From Apoda limacodes (taxonomy: Eukaryota > Arthropoda > Insecta > Lepidoptera > Limacodidae): a DNA stretch of 64,000 bases. Shown here in pieces: positions 60,801-64,000 of the stretch. Within the stretch, counting starts at the first letter, position 1, and each line of letters opens with the position of its first letter. The stretch spans positions 14,960,001-15,024,000 of the forward strand of contig OX291555.1 of the NCBI GenBank assembly GCA_946406115.1, written 5' to 3'. The notes under the pieces are model-generated. The model worked only from the letters and a program-made list of their open reading frames with translations, was not told the origin of the DNA and did no database searches. A program made the position numbers and the translations under genes.

Positions 60801-63800
60801 TAATAGTTGAAAGGACGGAGAAAGACTTAGGTTACTTTTTATACTGGAAAATTCAAAAGTTCCCGCGGAAATGAAAGCGGAGTGACTGGCAAAAGCTAGT
60901 AATATTATAAATGGGAAAGCAAGTTTGTTTTTATTCTTCTCTTACGTCACAATGGAACATTCAATTGAGCTGAAATATGGCACAAAGATTGTTGAACAGA
61001 AGAAAAAGGACATTAACTTCATTTTATCCCGGATTATTCAAAAGTTTTCTCAGGGATAACAATAGCCTGATTCCATGTAGAGGAACTATAGCGACATCTA
61101 TCGTCAACAACACTACGATTTTGAGAGTTAACAAGGTACCAGTAGCGAAATTTCTTGTCGACAACACTAAGTAAACATGGGTACCAGCAGCAGAATTTAC
61201 GGTCGACCGGTATTTGCCAGGTATATTAATGAATAAAACTAATGTTTAGGCTGTGCTTTTAAACATCACAAGGTACAAGTAGCGACATCTATGGACGACA
61301 ATACTGAGACTATTATAGTAAATAAGGTACTTTTTGCGACATCTATCATGAAGTTGTTAGTACAGATATACACAGATAATGTCTCGGGCATAGCTAGTCA
61401 ATTATTATAATATTTTAGTAGTGTAAGTATATCTATCTTTTATAAACATATTCTATAAAACTGTAGAGAATGCTGTGCATAAAACTTGGCATGTTTTTAG
61501 CTTTAAATCCTTTGTCAACATTTAGGAGACTTTTTAATTCGAAACAGACATGGTTTCTAGAAAACTCTCAAATTGATAATGAACACAAAAACGATTCCAG
61601 CAATAACTGTCTTCGACGGTAACACCTTTAGAGATTAAATATAAGGTAGCGACATCTATCGTCACCAACACTGTGACTTTTTAGGATGAATAAGATAACA
61701 GTAGCGACACCTATTAATCAAGAAGTAAGTAAAAATCATCAGGAACGAAGGAAGTTCGACCTTTTAGATAAGAATGAAATTGAGATGAAAAAATTAACGG
61801 GCTCTTTGATTGTCTTATTCCAATACCAATCGGAATGGGGATCGAATAACCATAGCCACGCATGTACTCTTAATGACACACTCATGTACACGATACATAC
61901 GTGCGAGTCAATGAAAAGGCAATAGTATTAGATTTAAATTTTGAATTAGGCTATTGAGTCCAGTGTGGAAAGGCCCTTTTCATCGTACATAAGGTTTAAT
62001 GTAATATTTAGATTAGCAAGCTATTCCATTGCCACTTCAGCTTACTAATGCCAGACTCTGCTATTTTATTCAAAAACCGCGTGCCTCGTAGATACTAACA
62101 CAATAAATGACACGTTATGTATATGCGCAAATATATGCATTTCTTAAGGCCTGGTTACACAGTGCGAGCTGCTGACATGACAGTCGACAGCTATTGCCAC
62201 TGTGTACTCGCATGACAGTAGCTCGACTCACCTCGACCGGTCACACAATGAGAGAAGCTGTCGTGCATGACACCGTCACGTTTTGTACAATTATGTTAAG
62301 AGGCTGCCCACCCCATTATAATGTGGTTGTGTATGTAGGCCGCTGGTTATTCCCTTCTGGGGAATAAAACCGTGAACATATATTTACATACAATAAACAT
62401 GTAATTATACTAACTGATGATTCTTGGTGCTCCATGCGCGATCAGCTTGTGCTTGACAGCTTGGGGATTACTTTGTTCCAACTTGCACTCGTATTCGGCT
62501 ACGTCACTCTCTTCCAAGTCGGTTATCAACAAGTCGTTGGAGTTTTTTCCGCTGAAATTGATACAAATATGATGAGATAATTACATAACTCTATTATCAG
62601 TATTTTAAAGGATTTATGTGAAAAACAGGTTAGTCCCCTTAAAACCTTTCGATGTAAATGTAAAACACCAACATGTTTTCCGTTAAAGGTAAATAATAAA
62701 GGTAGACAATTAGGCGTCTTATCTTAAAATAGAATAATATCACCGTTTTACCTACCAATAAAACGCTTACTAAACCTAAATTAAATATTTGAGTAGCGAA
62801 TGTATCGATGATCTACAAGACAAACGTGCTAAGTGCAAAATATTGAGTTTTTTGACATTTAAATGCCAAATGAACTAAATGAGCATGCTCTACCGTTTGC
62901 TCTTGTTAAAATAACATAATTCCATCTCTTTCAGCCTAAATTATAAATGTACATTTGTATTAAGTGACATCGACTGGAACTTATAAAATTTAAAAACAGT
63001 TAATAACGGCAGACGGACTCTCTTCATGCAAGTATAGAGCGAGCCCAATACCATAAAAAAATCACTGCACGGGAGTATGCTTTGGGGATCACTTCCGCAA
63101 AATCCAAGCCCAAGCCATACGATGTAGTAGATGAAATATCCAGACTTTTATGATTTAAAATATTTAGAAAAGTCACTGAGTTGCAATACGTAAAAAAACA
63201 AAAACTAACAAAACCGTAAAGAGGATGAACATCAAATGGATTCAAGTAAAAAAAGAGTCCCCAGGATGAATCTTTTACAAAAATAAATCGAGGGACCCCA
63301 ATTTCGAAAAAGTGAATATCATTGCATCTCAGAAAAAAAGATCAGGTGTTGTATTAACTCTTAAAAAAAGCGTAGCAAGGCCTAAATACCAATATCTAAG
63401 GAAAAAAAATGCAGTGTTTCCACAAGACTTTGTTGATTATCACTCTAATATACCATCTGTTGATGAAGAAGACATAATTAACGATGGTTCGGATTACCAA
63501 TGAAAAAACCGGCCAAGTGCGAGTCGGACTCGCGCACGAAGGGTTGCGTACCATTATCTATAAAAACGGCAAAAAATCACGTTTGTTGTTTTTTTCTTTT
63601 AAATTATACAAAACATACCAATACACAGGTACACTTCTTAAAGCAAATCTCTATCTAAAAATAAATTTCATCCTAACTGTTAAAGCCGTTTCCGAGATAC
63701 GCAAATATAATATACATATGTATGTACAAAAATTGCTCGTTTAATTTATTAGACCAATAGTAGATGTTGTCAAAAGAGATTTCACGATAAGGAACTTACA

Positions 63801-63887
63801 TGGAATATCTCTCTGGAGCGCTCATATTCATGGTACCCATGAACAATATGTCGTTGTCTTTTTGCCACGTGACCACATATGTTGAGT
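54840..63887 (-). CDS. Ig-superfamily, GPI-anchored cell-adhesion protein (Wrapper/Klingon-like), 5' partial
   Basis: Ten exons, 5' to 3': 63887-63800, 62551-62415, 60619-60495, 59801-59648, 58416-58326, 58022-57884, 57281-57132, 56491-56314, 55163-55131, 54940-54840. All are GT-AG and all phases agree; the signal-peptide exons lie outside the window. Ig1 is partial (VVTWQKD ... DVAEYECKL). Ig2 has LLLTCDVKGMPTPSIIWSR ... GIYYCYALNQYG. Ig3 has AILECSVHE ... IRWFKDGR ... FGNFTCEAENNYG. A fibronectin-III-like module follows (KISWTVHSHQPLEKIELQLL, YTAFVRVKNSNDWG). The last exon ends in a hydrophobic stretch (TSVISTILMYLLVRML) with no cytosolic tail, as in a GPI signal. Ig plus one FN3 plus GPI is the plan of Drosophila Wrapper (midline glia) and Klingon. 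Which one this is was not resolved. Confidence 0.85.
56745..57000 (-). repeat. non-LTR retrotransposon 3' tail, copy 7
   Basis: Minus-strand copy inside an intron: CATGGTGGTAAACAAGCTTA, then GGACGCTTGCACGGCAGAAG and the CGTTACCATTTAGGTTATAA side. Confidence 0.6.
58500..58725 (+). repeat. tRNA-like SINE, second copy
   Basis: TGTAAATACATACGTCTACA, AAGAAAAACACAAATGTTTA, then GAACAAATCGAACCCAGCAT, CAGCAGTCAGG and GAGCCACTGAGTCACGAAGC. Same order as 29635-29855. Confidence 0.6.
58840..59075 (-). repeat. short interspersed repeat, minus-strand copy
   Basis: TACTAATATTATAAATGCAA at the left and AAACCGCAGGCAAAAGCTAG at the right, with TTCTATAATTGAGGAGTAGT between. It is the complement of the family at 16860 and 31195. 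Confidence 0.6.
59985..60420 (-). repeat. interspersed repeat, copy 4 (minus)
   Basis: AAAAAAAATCGGCCAAGTGT, GACTCGCGCACGAAGAGTTA and, at the other end, CCTGGTGACAGACGGACGGA. Complement of 51215-51645. It lies in the intron between the two Ig2 exons. Confidence 0.75.
61080..61715 (+). repeat. irregular repeats of GTAGCGACATCTATCG
   Basis: The block GTAGCGACATCTATCGTCAACAACACT and variants occurs near 61090, 61140, 61180, 61275, 61325, 61645 and 61695, mostly 40-70 bp apart at first. It is in an intron of the Ig-family gene. Confidence 0.6.
63000..63503 (+). pseudogene. intronless coding-like relic, unidentified
   Basis: Two plus-strand stretches read like real protein with normal composition: QYHKKITAREYALGITSAKS before a stop near 63150, and SVARPKYQYLRKKNAVFPQD up to DEEDIINDGSDYQ at 63503. 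A frame change and stops lie between. It sits in an intron of a minus-strand gene, so a processed pseudogene or mobile-element ORF relic is likely. I do not recognise the parent. Confidence 0.35.
63505..63600 (-). repeat. interspersed repeat, copy 5 (minus, truncated)
   Basis: AACCGGCCAAGTGCGAGTCG then GACTCGCGCACGAAGGGTTG marks the terminal part of the family at 51215. It directly abuts the coding-like relic. Confidence 0.65.
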
Positions 63888-64000
63888 CTGTAAACAATAA
63901 ATAATAAATTAGTTTAATAAAATATGATATGTGATAGATAGTATATGGTGTGACATAACATGTGAAGCGTCAAATATCCTGAATCGCGTGAAGGAATTCA

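Overview
The window looks like a nuclear genome segment from a moth or butterfly (Lepidoptera). The genes are split by spliceosomal introns, the DNA between them is AT-rich, and the proteins include ommochrome-binding-like secreted proteins, a family known mainly from Lepidoptera. Many interspersed repeats resemble lepidopteran SINEs, MITEs and non-LTR retrotransposon tails. I see no prokaryotic operons, rRNA operon, intact tRNA gene or CRISPR array. All exon models were read by eye from splice signals and reading-frame phase; none was checked against transcripts or databases.

Layout. (1) 1-9.0 kb: three ommochrome-binding-protein-like genes, one on + (921-1787) and two on - (4262-5131, 7927-8745), each with its coding sequence in one exon. 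A Tc1-like transposase fragment lies at the left edge. (2) 9.2-12.2 kb: a decayed retrotransposon and a minisatellite. (3) 12.7-31.6 kb, + strand: two tandem multi-exon paralogues (12756-22215 and 23881-31570) that I could not assign to a named gene. They share exon order and intron phases. The N-terminus resembles the Hook/NuMA (HkD) type of calponin-homology fold, a variable middle follows, and there is one transmembrane helix near the C-terminus. Their introns carry several MITEs, a minisatellite and hairpins. (4) 31.8-36.6 kb: a non-LTR retrotransposon on - with a restriction-like endonuclease. It is almost intact apart from one in-frame stop, and it lies between two inverted copies of another repeat. 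(5) 37.8-48.6 kb, - strand: an SLC36-type (proton-coupled amino acid transporter) gene in eight recognised exons, one using a GC donor. A 5S-rRNA-like sequence and a GC-rich inverted-repeat element sit in its introns. (6) 48.6-51.6 kb: repeats and unassigned DNA. (7) 51.6-54.8 kb: very AT-rich DNA, probably in part the 3' UTR of the next gene. (8) 54.8-63.9 kb, - strand: an immunoglobulin-superfamily adhesion protein in ten recognised exons, with Ig domains, one fibronectin-III-like domain and a GPI-type C-terminus. It is like Drosophila Wrapper or Klingon, and its 5' end lies outside the window.

The genes do not form one pathway. The ommochrome-binding cluster is a local secreted-protein family, the tandem HkD-like pair is a second local duplication, and the transporter and adhesion gene are ordinary single genes. 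The least explained part is the tandem pair at 12.7-31.6 kb.
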